Shown one piece after another: positions 1-7,687 of a DNA stretch of 24,556 nt. A model generated the notes under the pieces. The model made no database searches, was not told the origin of the DNA, and saw nothing but the letters and a program-made list of their open reading frames with translations. The stretch is from a virus. The DNA lies in IMG/VR virus record IMGVR_UViG_3300027121_000019, positions 1 through 24,556 of that record, one strand, 5' to 3'. The translations under genes were made by a program, and so were the position numbers. Position 1 is the stretch's first letter; every line of letters begins with the position of its first letter.

Positions 1-655
1 TGGGATCAAATGCATTGATATTTGTTGTAAATCCTTTCACACTATCCCAAGAAACACTGTTCTTTAGAATACCACTAGCATCAAGTCCAACATCAAGGTT
101 TGCTGCATCCGCAAACGAAATTGGTATTGGTGAAGTTTCTTGTGTTGTAGATGCTGTTGGATTTGCTTGGTCTATTTCTTTATTTTTTCTTACTTCTCTT
201 TGTGTTGATTGTATTTTGCCTCCAGGATGACCTGTAAATGGTTTAAATCCTGAACTCATATCTGCTTTTACATTCTGCTCACTAATTAAGTTCTTAACAC
301 CATCACTTCTGTGGAGAAGACCAAGAACTACTGGTTGTTGTGCGTCATCACCATCTAAGAAAAAACCAAAACAAGTTTCTCCACCTTTTAGATCTAATGT
401 TTTTCCTGTTCCTCCTTGAGCGCTACCAAAGGCAGGGTCTATCATTACCTGCGCCCAAGGTAAATCCTCATCACTCAAAACAGAACCAGAAAAAGGATGA
501 TAACCAATAATTCTTACTTTACAACGATAGTTCCAATCACCATTAAAATAATCTGCTGCCTTTTTCCAATAATCTGGATGAGCAACTTGTCCTATCCACC
601 AACTGAAACCATCTTTACCGATGTAATTGGATTTTAATAAAGCTTCTTCAATCAT
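1..655 (-). CDS. 5: Baseplate hub protein gp5-like (partial)
   Basis: Central spike/hub protein of the T4-type baseplate. The ATG is at 655 and the frame stays open to the left edge, so only about 218 N-terminal residues are present. They show the gp5 OB-fold layout: a WWIGQV strand, then WNYRCKVRIIGYHP, then LPWAQVMIDPAFGS and a glycine-rich CFGFFLDGDDAQQPVVLG strand, which parallels the start of T4 gp5 (WFVGVVEDR, RVRVRVVGLHP, LPWMSV). Whether a lysozyme domain or beta-helix follows cannot be seen. It overlaps the upstream 69-aa ORF by 8 nt (ATG inside its end) and is the last visible gene of the hub operon, directly after a gp27-like gene, as expected for proteins that form a gp27-gp5 complex. 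Confidence is high for gp5 identity by motif and context. Confidence 0.85.
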   Translation of the reverse strand, partial: MIEEALLKSNYIGKDGFSWWIGQVAHPDYWKKAADYFNGDWNYRCKVRIIGYHPFSGSVLSDEDLPWAQVMIDPAFGSAQGGTGKTLDLKGGETCFGFFLDGDDAQQPVVLGLLHRSDGVKNLISEQNVKADMSSGFKPFTGHPGGKIQSTQREVRKNKEIDQANPTASTTQETSPIPISFADAANLDVGLDASGILKNSVSWDSVKGFTTNINAFDP

Positions 656-857
656 TGTAAATTCTACACTCCAATGCGTTTGGGTTTAAATCACAAAATA
701 GTTCTAATGAATTTGGTGCCACTGTGGACTCTGGATGATTATTTTGATATTTTAAAAGTTCTTCCAGATATGCTTGTAGATATCTCTTTCTTTGTACGTT
801 CAATGAGGAATTTTCTAGTTCCTCATATATGTTGTTTATAAGTTCTTGTAGTTCCAT
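648..857 (-). CDS. Small conserved hypothetical protein between gp27-like and gp5
   Basis: A 69-residue ORF, mostly predicted helix in its first 40 residues (ELQELINNIYEELENSS, then RKRYLQAYLEELLKYQNN), ending with a Cys-containing tail (LFCDLNPNALECRIYND). It lies 5 nt downstream of the gp27-like stop and overlaps the gp5 start by 8 nt, so it is probably translationally coupled in the hub operon. I do not recognise a family. The position suggests a small baseplate or assembly factor, but that is inference only. Confidence 0.65.
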   Translation of the reverse strand: MELQELINNIYEELENSSLNVQRKRYLQAYLEELLKYQNNHPESTVAPNSLELFCDLNPNALECRIYND

Positions 858-862
858 TTCTC

Positions 863-2152
863 TTATTTATTTGGACTATAAAGACCGTAACTATCACGAA
901 TTAATCTCAAACTTGTAACCATTTGCCCACCCTCAAAATGATGTCTCAATTCTTTAATTAAATAATATCCACTCTGCTCTTCATCTGATGTCATATTTGT
1001 ATTTCTATCTATTCGTAGAAACTCTGCGTGAATAATTCCACCTGCTTTCAAATTTACATTACAAGGAACAACCATATTTAGTGCTTGTGTAAACAATAAA
1101 TTGTATCTAGAGTATGACATTGCCATATCAGCACCACTTCTTAACTTATCACTCACTGAACCATCTGGTTTTAATGCTCCCCTATCTGATGTTCTTACCA
1201 TAATACGAGAAATGCTATCACCAAACTCATCAGATACAGCAATACTTTCAGCACCACCCAATTTATTCTTAACTTGGTCTTTTACTTTATAAGTATACAA
1301 ATCCAAAGTATTGGAATACAAATCATAAAAATAAGTTTTATTTGCATACATACCAACTCGTAATGATTTCATTAAGTCGATATTCTTTTCATAGTTATAA
1401 TTTAATATATTAAAATTGGTTTTTGCCTGATTTTCTTCAATTACTTGCGTGAAAAGATAGTATGGTATATTTTCTTTATCGGCACTATTGGTTTGTATCT
1501 TTGTGCTTGAAACTAAACTATCAATACTTCTAAAATTAAATCCATCTTTGTTTTCATAAAATAAGAATCCAGCAGTTCCTCTTGCTTCTTCTCCTGAAGT
1601 TCCTGAATTTTGTCCGTTTGCTGGAACTGCTTTTGGTCCCAACCAAGTTAAAACGTGAAATGGTTTGCGATTGTTTCCGATGAAAGAATAATCATTTGAT
1701 GTTTGTTCTATGTTTTCAGTTTTATACTTTTTAGTTTTTAAATCATTTTTAAGAATTTTAGTAACAGTAGATTGCAAATTTCCTCTATAAATTGTCTGAC
1801 ATCTTGAAGTCTCATTTGTTAATCCTTCACGAGAAACAAGATGTAAAGTAAAGATTTCATTTGAGTGTTGTGCGTCAAGATTACTTACTTTATAAACATA
1901 TAAGTCATCAAGCACAAACTCACCAAAAGCAGTATCAACACTAATTGTAACTTTCTCTCCACCACGAATTGGTAAAATATTAAACAAGGACGAACTGTTC
2001 ATTAGTTGTGCTATAGCAGTCACACAAGGAGACAAAATATCCTCAAAATAATCAAAGAACAAACAAGAGTTTGTAACATCAACAGTTGTACTACCATCCA
2101 AAGTTTGAATGGTAAAATAATTGGGTTTAAATGAACCTACTGCTGCTGCCAT
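863..2152 (-). CDS. 27: Baseplate hub protein, gp27-like
   Basis: A 429-residue protein with no signal peptide. Its layout fits the gp27/gpD hub family: an N-terminal beta-rich domain (FTIQTLDGSTTVDVTNSC, then GGEKVTISVDTAFGEF), a middle region with the FHVLTWLGPKAVP and GFLFYENKDGFNFRSID strands, and a C-terminal domain ending GYYLIKELRHHFEGGQMVTSL, which resembles the last strands of hub proteins (T4 gp27: [22 protein letters not shown]). T4 gp27 is 391 aa. The start overlaps the upstream stop by one base (TAATG). Position immediately before gp5 supports the call, since the two form the (gp27-gp5)3 hub in T4. Direct sequence identity to T4 gp27 is low, so the name is a family- and context-level assignment. 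Confidence 0.65.
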   Translation of the reverse strand: MAAAVGSFKPNYFTIQTLDGSTTVDVTNSCLFFDYFEDILSPCVTAIAQLMNSSSLFNILPIRGGEKVTISVDTAFGEFVLDDLYVYKVSNLDAQHSNEIFTLHLVSREGLTNETSRCQTIYRGNLQSTVTKILKNDLKTKKYKTENIEQTSNDYSFIGNNRKPFHVLTWLGPKAVPANGQNSGTSGEEARGTAGFLFYENKDGFNFRSIDSLVSSTKIQTNSADKENIPYYLFTQVIEENQAKTNFNILNYNYEKNIDLMKSLRVGMYANKTYFYDLYSNTLDLYTYKVKDQVKNKLGGAESIAVSDEFGDSISRIMVRTSDRGALKPDGSVSDKLRSGADMAMSYSRYNLLFTQALNMVVPCNVNLKAGGIIHAEFLRIDRNTNMTSDEEQSGYYLIKELRHHFEGGQMVTSLRLIRDSYGLYSPNK

Positions 2153-4233
2153 TACGTTGCGGAAAGATTGGTGAGTAACATTGTTTTCATAAGACTATTT
2201 ACCACTTGACCTTCTGTTGGTCCAGGCATAATCACAGTTCCACCACCTCCACCTCCTCCAACAGGAATGAAGACTGGTTTTTGTCCTCCACTACCTCCAC
2301 CCATCATTATAGGCATAATCACAGAAGCACCACCTGGTTGATTATATGATGGATAACTACTCATTTGATTTATTAACCCTTTTTTATACATCTCAAGCAT
2401 TTTGGGGTCTGCTTCTGGTCCACCAATTCCAGGTCTCTTTGAAGCATCCATTATTGCTTTAATTCTGGAAAGATTTGAATTTGGATCACTTGCTTCATTT
2501 GCAATAATAGATTTATGATACATTACATTTAATTTTTGTGCTTTTGCTAATTTTTCAACCAATTCAGCAGTTTTTAAATTATATTCCTTTTCTCCAGAAG
2601 CACCAGTTTCACCTTTTGTCACATCAGCATGTCCTGCAAAAATATGATATGCTCGTTTAGGGTCTTTCATCATTGCTTCAACTATTTTTTTTGCATTTGC
2701 TTCAGCACCTAATGCCATATCTGATTCTAAAATATTTCCACCTCGATTTGTAACACCCAATCCTCCTCTAAAATTTTTACCATAAGTCCCGAAACTAGAA
2801 ACAAGTGCTTGAGAAACAGCAGTATCTGGACTAGTATTACTTGGAATTAATCCTGTTTTTTGTCCTTTTGCATTTGGGTCTGCGTGTAATTCTAAAACAA
2901 AAGGATTAGAACCTGCTCCCGAAACTCCTGCCTTTGGTTTGACTTTTATATTTCCACCAAATCTAAAATACTTATCTCCTTCATTATTTGGTATTGAAAT
3001 TCCACCTCCTCCTCTTCTAACTTCAAAATGGACGTGAGGTCCCGTAGAATTTCCTGTGCTTCCTACATTTCCAATTACAGTTCCAGGTTCTATTTGTTGT
3101 CCTTCTTTGACTGATATTTTACTTAAGTGCCCATAAAGAGTTGTATTGCCACCAGGGTGGGAAATCATAACCATATATCCGTATCCACCATCATTCCATC
3201 CAGCAGAAGTAACGGTTCCTGGTTGAATTACACTTACTGGGGTTCCATCTGGTCTTGGGTAATCAACACCAGTGTGTGTTCTCCCCCATCTCCATCCATA
3301 AGGAGAAGATACAACCCTACTTGGAATATCTCCACCTTCTGCAGTCATCTCTGGAAGTTCTCCTGGAAGTTCAGGAGAATCGGGAATTGCATCTGGATCT
3401 AAACCATAATCTAACATCATTTCATCAGAACCAGCAGCAGATGCGGCAGCATTTACCATTGAAGCAAATGATTTATTAATAAATTCTTCAAATTTTCCAA
3501 CCGACTGTTCGAATTTACTTATAGAATCAACAAAAGAACTAGACCCACCAGTAAGTGCTTTTTGTTTTTCTTCTTGTCCTTTTAATCGTTCGGCAAGTTT
3601 TTGTTTAAGAGCACTTCCACCTTCATATACCCTATCAGCAGTATATCCACCAAGAAAACTTCCAGCCATACTTCCAACAACAAAACCAAGTCCAGGAATA
3701 GGAATAAGTGCTTGACCGATTGCTCCCCCAAGAAGACTACCAGCAAGTGCTCCACCTGCTCCTGCTGCTGATTTTCCTACACTTTCACCTTCCGCAAGAC
3801 CAGTCGCAAAATCAAGTCCAGCAAATAGTGCATTACCAACACCAACTGCTCTCATACCACCCAATTTCAATCGTGGTCCTCTAATTGTTGGTTTTGGTGG
3901 TCTTATGTTTGATGGTTTTTGTGGTTTTCCTAACTTTCCTCTACCTGGAAACATATTACCAACAAATCCAGCAAGGTCCAATGCTCCACTAAACAAAGAA
4001 CCCAGTAGGTTTCCTGGTCTTCCAAAATTACTTGCGATATTTAAACTAGCAAGTGCTTTTATCTTTTTCTTGTCTGGTAGTTTTAATTTTTCTAATGACC
4101 TTTTTTCTACTTCTAAAAATTTACCAAAATTAATGTATTCACGTTGAAACTTTGGTAAAGAGCTTGACCTTGAACCAAGTGAAACAATATTATTTGCCGC
4201 AGCAACTAATGGAGAAGAGAGTGTTTTTTTCAT
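2152..4233 (-). CDS. Large hub/tail protein with M23 peptidase domain and permuted amidase-like region
   Basis: A 693-residue virion-type protein. Residues 1-100 are basic and partly helical. Residues 150-200 form a Gly/Ala-rich hydrophobic stretch (glycine-zipper type), possibly membrane-active. Residues about 303-410 are a complete M23 (LytM/lysostaphin) zinc endopeptidase: HTGVD (H320, D324), YGHL (H369) and GPHVHFE (H400, H402). Residues about 443-600 resemble an N-acetylmuramoyl-L-alanine amidase (Amidase_3-like), but with the motifs in permuted order: LELHAD, then NILE, then FAGHADV, then GASGEKEYNLK. The C-terminus is Gly/Met/Pro-rich. It is probably a peptidoglycan-cutting component of the injection apparatus. 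Its place in the operon matches genes 27-29 of T4, so a tape-measure or hub role is possible. It is joined to both neighbours by TAATG stop-start overlaps. Confidence 0.75.
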   Translation of the reverse strand: MKKTLSSPLVAAANNIVSLGSRSSSLPKFQREYINFGKFLEVEKRSLEKLKLPDKKKIKALASLNIASNFGRPGNLLGSLFSGALDLAGFVGNMFPGRGKLGKPQKPSNIRPPKPTIRGPRLKLGGMRAVGVGNALFAGLDFATGLAEGESVGKSAAGAGGALAGSLLGGAIGQALIPIPGLGFVVGSMAGSFLGGYTADRVYEGGSALKQKLAERLKGQEEKQKALTGGSSSFVDSISKFEQSVGKFEEFINKSFASMVNAAASAAGSDEMMLDYGLDPDAIPDSPELPGELPEMTAEGGDIPSRVVSSPYGWRWGRTHTGVDYPRPDGTPVSVIQPGTVTSAGWNDGGYGYMVMISHPGGNTTLYGHLSKISVKEGQQIEPGTVIGNVGSTGNSTGPHVHFEVRRGGGGISIPNNEGDKYFRFGGNIKVKPKAGVSGAGSNPFVLELHADPNAKGQKTGLIPSNTSPDTAVSQALVSSFGTYGKNFRGGLGVTNRGGNILESDMALGAEANAKKIVEAMMKDPKRAYHIFAGHADVTKGETGASGEKEYNLKTAELVEKLAKAQKLNVMYHKSIIANEASDPNSNLSRIKAIMDASKRPGIGGPEADPKMLEMYKKGLINQMSSYPSYNQPGGASVIMPIMMGGGSGGQKPVFIPVGGGGGGGTVIMPGPTEGQVVNSLMKTMLLTNLSAT

Positions 4234-5963
4234 TATCCGTCAACGATATTGTAAACCATTCTAGAATAAAGAACCAAGAAATTATCTGTATTTGCTGCTG
4301 GCAAAAATGGAACTGATGGTCCACTCCCTTGTGAAGGTGGAGGAGCACTTGCCCCACCACCACCTGTTTGTTGTTGTCCTCCACCACTCAAATTAATCGG
4401 CATCACAACAGGTTGTTGTTGCTGCTGTGATGGTGGTGGTTGAGAAACATTTGTTGCTAAGTTTTTATATTGTTCTCTTTTTTCTGGTGGAAGCATCCAA
4501 TCTGGCAAACCTGGGCCACCTTGTCCAGGTGCCGGTTTTAGTGTTGATGATGGTAATACTGGTGCTGGTGGTGCTCCAAGAATTGCACCTGGTGTTCTTT
4601 TGGACTGTCTTTCTCTTATTTGTTGTAAAAATTTTCTATTTTTTTGTTCGTGTGGATTGTTGGGTGTGTAAGCAGATCCAACTATTGGTTTGCTGTAGGC
4701 AGCTCTTTCAAATTCATTATAAAAAAGACTTGCTGCATCTTCTGGTGTTTTGGATGCTTTCATTCTTTCCAAAGTTCCAAGTTGTTGTGCTTCTATGACA
4801 CCATACTGCAATTGAGCTTGATTGCTCATTGGGTCAAGATTTTTTGATTTTGCCCATTCTCTAAATTTTGCCTCTCTGTTTTTATCTAACTGAAACATTC
4901 CAAAATAACCACCCTCTGGTGCATTAGTTCTATAACCACTTTCCCTCATCGCATTGGATAACATACCGTAAGCAACATTTTCTCCATAATTTTGTTTAAG
5001 ATAATCAAACATTTGAGATTCAATTTGTTCTTGATTCCCACTAATTATTCCTGTATCTGGTGGATTTATACCAGGACCACCAGGACCACCAGGACTACCA
5101 GGACTACTCCCACCACCTCCTCCACCACTAGAAGAACCCTTTGATTTTTCGTTCTTCATATTAAATAATTTGCTGATTACATTTGCAAATCTATCAACAA
5201 TTGAAGAAAACTTATCAACAACATCTCCAGGAATATCTGGCGATGTTTGTGCTGCTTGTGCTTGGTCTTGTGGACTATCAGAAAGTGCATTCACCGTACC
5301 AGCACCAAGAGCACCAAGTCCTAATGCACCAGCACCAAGAGCAAGCATTTTTCCTTTTCCACCCATCATTCTTCCTAGTCCTCTTGGAGCAGATTTCCTC
5401 AATCCACTACCAGGAATATCAACATCAAGATTCAATCCTCCACCACCAGAAGGTGAAGCAACAGGAAGATTGGATAATTGTTTTACAATTTTGATTATAA
5501 CTTGACGAATTAATTTTGCAACCTCAAAACTTTCAGTAAATGATTTTTTAAGTGTTTCTAAATTATCTCTTACCTTATCAATATTTTTTTTATTGCCAAA
5601 GAAATTTATAAAACCTAATGCAGTCTTATAAACATTTAAAAACTTACCAAGAATTCCAATTGGTTTTGCATCATCTACTTGTTTCAATCTTCTTTGATAA
5701 TCAGAAGAAAACCCTTGAAGTGTTTTATTAATTGTGCTCGTTACATTATTATTAATATTTGTAGATATTGTGCTTACAATACTGCCTGTCGCAGAAGGTG
5801 CTGGTTGAACTCCTGCTCTTTGAAATCCTACGATTTTATTTGCAGCACTATTCACAACAGAAGCACCAAGTATAGAACCACCCGAAATAAAGTTCTGTGC
5901 TGCTGCTTTATTTGTATTCTGTCTTCCTACTATTTTTTCTGGACTAAGAACAGAACTAACCAT
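4233..5963 (-). CDS. Tail protein with phage tail-lysozyme domain (possible tape measure/hub)
   Basis: A 576-residue protein. The N-terminal 165 residues are helical (TINKTLQGFSSDYQRRLKQV, LETLKKSFTESFEVAKLIRQ). Residues 200-225 are Gly/Ala/Leu-rich. A Gly/Ser/Pro linker at 276-300 includes a short PGGPGGPG collagen-like run. Residues about 310-450 match phage tail lysozyme (Phage_lysozyme2 type): YGMLSNAMRESGY with likely catalytic E341, GGYFGMFQLD and AASLFYNEFERAA. The C-terminal 100 residues are Pro/Gln/Gly-rich. It begins inside the last codons of the 59-codon ORF (8-nt overlap). Lying directly after a candidate G/GT-like chaperone frameshift, it occupies the tape-measure position of long-tailed phages, so it may be both a length/hub protein and a cell-wall hydrolase. 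The lysozyme domain is well supported; the tape-measure role is inference. Confidence 0.75.
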   Translation of the reverse strand: MVSSVLSPEKIVGRQNTNKAAAQNFISGGSILGASVVNSAANKIVGFQRAGVQPAPSATGSIVSTISTNINNNVTSTINKTLQGFSSDYQRRLKQVDDAKPIGILGKFLNVYKTALGFINFFGNKKNIDKVRDNLETLKKSFTESFEVAKLIRQVIIKIVKQLSNLPVASPSGGGGLNLDVDIPGSGLRKSAPRGLGRMMGGKGKMLALGAGALGLGALGAGTVNALSDSPQDQAQAAQTSPDIPGDVVDKFSSIVDRFANVISKLFNMKNEKSKGSSSGGGGGGSSPGSPGGPGGPGINPPDTGIISGNQEQIESQMFDYLKQNYGENVAYGMLSNAMRESGYRTNAPEGGYFGMFQLDKNREAKFREWAKSKNLDPMSNQAQLQYGVIEAQQLGTLERMKASKTPEDAASLFYNEFERAAYSKPIVGSAYTPNNPHEQKNRKFLQQIRERQSKRTPGAILGAPPAPVLPSSTLKPAPGQGGPGLPDWMLPPEKREQYKNLATNVSQPPPSQQQQQPVVMPINLSGGGQQQTGGGGASAPPPSQGSGPSVPFLPAANTDNFLVLYSRMVYNIVDG

Positions 5964-6135
5964 TTTGTTGTTGCTGCTGTTTTAATTTTTCTTCTTCGAT
6001 GTGTTGCTGTAAAAGTGCTAAGTAAATATCCCTCTCCCAAGGAATCATTGCTTCTATCTCAGTTAATGAATATTTATGGAACTGCATCAAGGCAAAATTA
6101 ATTCTAAAATATGACTCTAGTTCCATATGAGCCAT
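5956..6135 (-). CDS. 59-codon ORF, probable -1 frameshift extension of gp26
   Basis: A 59-residue reading frame (ATG at 6135, TAG at 5956-5958), helical and charged: SYFRINFALMQFHKYSLTEI, then MIPWERDIYLALLQQH, ending in a Gln-rich tail. It begins 2 nt after the gp26 stop, has no Shine-Dalgarno at usable distance, and lies exactly in the -1 frame of gp26, open back across the gp26 stop (Arg-Leu-Ser before the Met). The short IPWERDIYLALL segment recalls the T-part of tail-assembly chaperones of the lambda G/GT type. In T4 the gene after 26 is 51, a hub assembly gene of 249 codons, so this may be a reduced functional counterpart. It overlaps the next gene by 8 nt. Independent initiation cannot be excluded. 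Confidence 0.7.
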   Translation of the reverse strand: MAHMELESYFRINFALMQFHKYSLTEIEAMIPWERDIYLALLQQHIEEEKLKQQQQQNG

Positions 6136-6137
6136 AC

Positions 6138-6866
6138 TTAACCGAAAAAAGATGTCAATCCCTCCAACGTAACTTCACTTTCTGCTTTAGTTTTTGGATT
6201 TGTAACTTTTACGGTATGAGAAAGTCTAGGCATCGTATCAAAGAACCTCTCAATTTCCTTAAACTGATTTGGTGTTAAAGTTTCAATCCAATCAGTCAAT
6301 TCTTTTTTGGTAGAATCCGCAGCGGACCAACTTTCCTCTGCGTTAAAAATAACATCAATACAAGAAGCAATTATATCAAAAGACCTGTCAATACTTGATG
6401 AACTTTGATTTGAACTAAAATCAAAATTAGTTTTAATAAATTGGTCCAATGAAGGATACTTCATTCTCAAAACCAAATCAGTATCAAGTTGAATGTCTCT
6501 ATTGTGTTCTGGATCTTCTTGAACTTGAATTTGGTCTATGAAAACAGTCACTGGAACTTGCGTTTCTCCATCATCACCACAAGTTATAATCAAGTCAAGA
6601 CTTTCTCCAACTGACTTACCACGAACATTTAAGAAAATATATTCAATATCAAAAGTAGGTAATTCTTCTACTTTAATTCCTTTTGTTAAAATGCAATCTT
6701 TTAATACTTGCTTGATTGCATTTGTAATTTCTTTTGTGCTTTGACTTTCAAGAGCAAGAATTAATATCTTCTCTTCTTTGACTAAAAATGGTCTGTATTT
6801 AATTGTTTTTCCAGTTGATGGTAAAACCAATTCATATTGTGGAGTTGAAATCTTGGGTAATGGCAT
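6138..6866 (-). CDS. 26: Baseplate hub subunit gp26 (T4_baseplate family)
   Basis: A 242-residue protein of the T4 gp26 type. The N-terminus is typical (PKISTPQYELVLPSTGKTIK, then YRPFLVKEEKILILALES), with DCILTKGIKVEELPTFDIEY, FLNVRGKSVGE and a C-terminal WIETLTPNQFKEIERFFDTM. In T4, gp26 is needed to assemble the central hub of the baseplate. It is preceded by a late-promoter box 21 nt before the ATG and lacks a clear Shine-Dalgarno. Its last codons (TCT TTT TTC GGT TAA) carry a slippery heptamer that would give a 303-residue fusion with the following ORF in a minority of translation events. Size and gene order (26, small ORF, large tail proteins, 27-like, 5) follow T4 logic. Confidence 0.85.
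   Translation of the reverse strand: MPLPKISTPQYELVLPSTGKTIKYRPFLVKEEKILILALESQSTKEITNAIKQVLKDCILTKGIKVEELPTFDIEYIFLNVRGKSVGESLDLIITCGDDGETQVPVTVFIDQIQVQEDPEHNRDIQLDTDLVLRMKYPSLDQFIKTNFDFSSNQSSSSIDRSFDIIASCIDVIFNAEESWSAADSTKKELTDWIETLTPNQFKEIERFFDTMPRLSHTVKVTNPKTKAESEVTLEGLTSFFG
6144..6165 (-). promoter_or_regulatory. Programmed -1 ribosomal frameshift site at the 3' end of gp26
   Basis: The minus strand reads GGAGG (6165-6161), a 10-nt spacer, then the canonical slippery heptamer T-TTT-TTC (6150-6144) in the gp26 frame, two codons before its TAA stop. An internal Shine-Dalgarno about 10 nt upstream of the heptamer is the arrangement that stimulates -1 slippage in E. coli dnaX. After slippage, reading continues CGG-TTA-AGT-ATG into the 59-codon ORF. 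The GGAGG is 25 nt from that ORF's ATG, too far to be its own ribosome site. Confidence 0.75.
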
Positions 6867-6887
6867 AATTTATACTATCATTAAAAT

Positions 6888-6895
6888 TATTTATT
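6888..6895 (-). promoter_or_regulatory. T4-type late promoter box for gp26 operon
   Basis: AATAAATA on the minus strand, one mismatch to the T4 late box TATAAATA and fitting the NATAAATA form reported for cyanophages. Exactly 21 nt separate it from the gp26 ATG, the same gap as the perfect box before gp4. Confidence 0.6.
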
Positions 6896-6898
6896 CCT

Positions 6899-7657
6899 CT
6901 ATTTCCCTTTGTTTCTCTCCATTGTGTATCTAGTATATTGGAAAGTCACCGTTGTTTTTGTAATTTGACTTCCCTCATAAGTCAAAGGCATTGCAGTTAA
7001 ATTAGTTGGAAATGCATCAATCATTCTATAAGTCAAATGTGGGGAATATCCAATATTTTCTGGGTCATTACTATTAAAAAATCTTTCAAATTTTGTAATA
7101 GAAATAATTCTTTTATAGTCATCTGGATATCTGAATCGGAAAAAGTCTGGTCTTTCTTTTGCTCTACTATTACCTTGACCGACTTCACTTGCAGGAATCC
7201 TACCCAAGTCAGAATATAATGGATTAATATAATTCATCCATTCTTCAAAAAGTCTAATCAATTGATGCCTATTATCCACATAAAAAGTTACTGTAAATTC
7301 TGGAAAAATTCTTCTCGTTGGAAATCGTTCAATTGTTCCTTGACGACTTCCCATCTCTTCAGTGACATCAAATTGTGCTCCAGGAATTATTGCTTCCGCA
7401 CAATAAAAGTCATATAAAAATGTTTTTCTGTCATTTCTAGTGATATCAGAATCACTCAACCACTTCATCAATCCAGTTCCACCAGCATCGGCATCTTGAT
7501 TTGTTAAGTGTAAAGATAATTTAAATTGACTGGTAAGAGATAAATTTCCAAAAATATCTCTTGCTCCTGGAAGTCCGTTTTTTGGACTTCCATCAGTCAT
7601 TTTAACATAGAATGGTCCTATGTCTGGTTTTCCTCTTCCTGGAGCTGGAGAAGCCAT
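6899..7657 (-). CDS. Tail-tube-fold baseplate protein (gp19/gp54-like)
   Basis: A 252-residue protein with features of the T4 gp19 tube fold: an early strand (LTSQFKLSLHLTN), a FYCAEAIIPGAQFDV segment like the FQCKATALPAG strand of gp19, the pair FPTRRIFPEFTVTFYVD, a WMNYINPLYSDL helix region, DDYKRIISITKFERFF, and a final FPTNLTAMPLTYEGSQITK strand followed by VTFQYTRYTME. T4 has two baseplate proteins of this fold, gp48 and gp54; a clear gp48 is encoded at 8650, so this is a candidate for the gp54 (tube initiator) role. It is first in the leftward operon; 32 nt separate its stop from the gp26 start, and they hold the gp26 late box. The fold call is good; the exact gp54 name is inference. 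Confidence 0.65.
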   Translation of the reverse strand: MASPAPGRGKPDIGPFYVKMTDGSPKNGLPGARDIFGNLSLTSQFKLSLHLTNQDADAGGTGLMKWLSDSDITRNDRKTFLYDFYCAEAIIPGAQFDVTEEMGSRQGTIERFPTRRIFPEFTVTFYVDNRHQLIRLFEEWMNYINPLYSDLGRIPASEVGQGNSRAKERPDFFRFRYPDDYKRIISITKFERFFNSNDPENIGYSPHLTYRMIDAFPTNLTAMPLTYEGSQITKTTVTFQYTRYTMERNKGK

Positions 7658-7658
7658 C

Positions 7659-7666
7659 TATAAATA
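7659..7666 (+). promoter_or_regulatory. Perfect T4-type late promoter for the gp4 operon
   Basis: TATAAATA on the plus strand, identical to the T4 late promoter box, 21 nt before the gp4 ATG at 7688, in the short region between divergent genes. Confidence 0.8.
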
Positions 7667-7687
7667 TCTTAAGTGTTTATAATATGT

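Noticed and set aside
864-871. AATAAATA before the 69-aa ORF
   Set aside because: Only 6 nt from the ATG, so no room for a transcription start and leader; it overlaps the stop of the gp27-like gene.
4427-4847. Long plus-strand ORFs opposite the tail-lysozyme gene (up to 123 codons)
   Set aside because: Antisense shadows of Pro/Gln/Gly-rich coding; hydrophobic Val/Leu/Cys-rich translation with no start signals.
5050-5130. Collagen-like or structural repeat (PGGPGGPG and Gly runs)
   Set aside because: Too short for a collagen domain; best read as a flexible linker before the lysozyme domain.
5170-5505. Plus-strand Pro/Ala/Ser-rich ORF of 111 codons
   Set aside because: Shadow of the Gly/Ala/Asp-rich stretch of the tail-lysozyme gene; no ribosome site.
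6071-6078. CATAAATA on the minus strand, 22 nt before an internal ATG of the 59-codon ORF
   Set aside because: It lies within coding sequence and would only express a C-terminal fragment; no other support.
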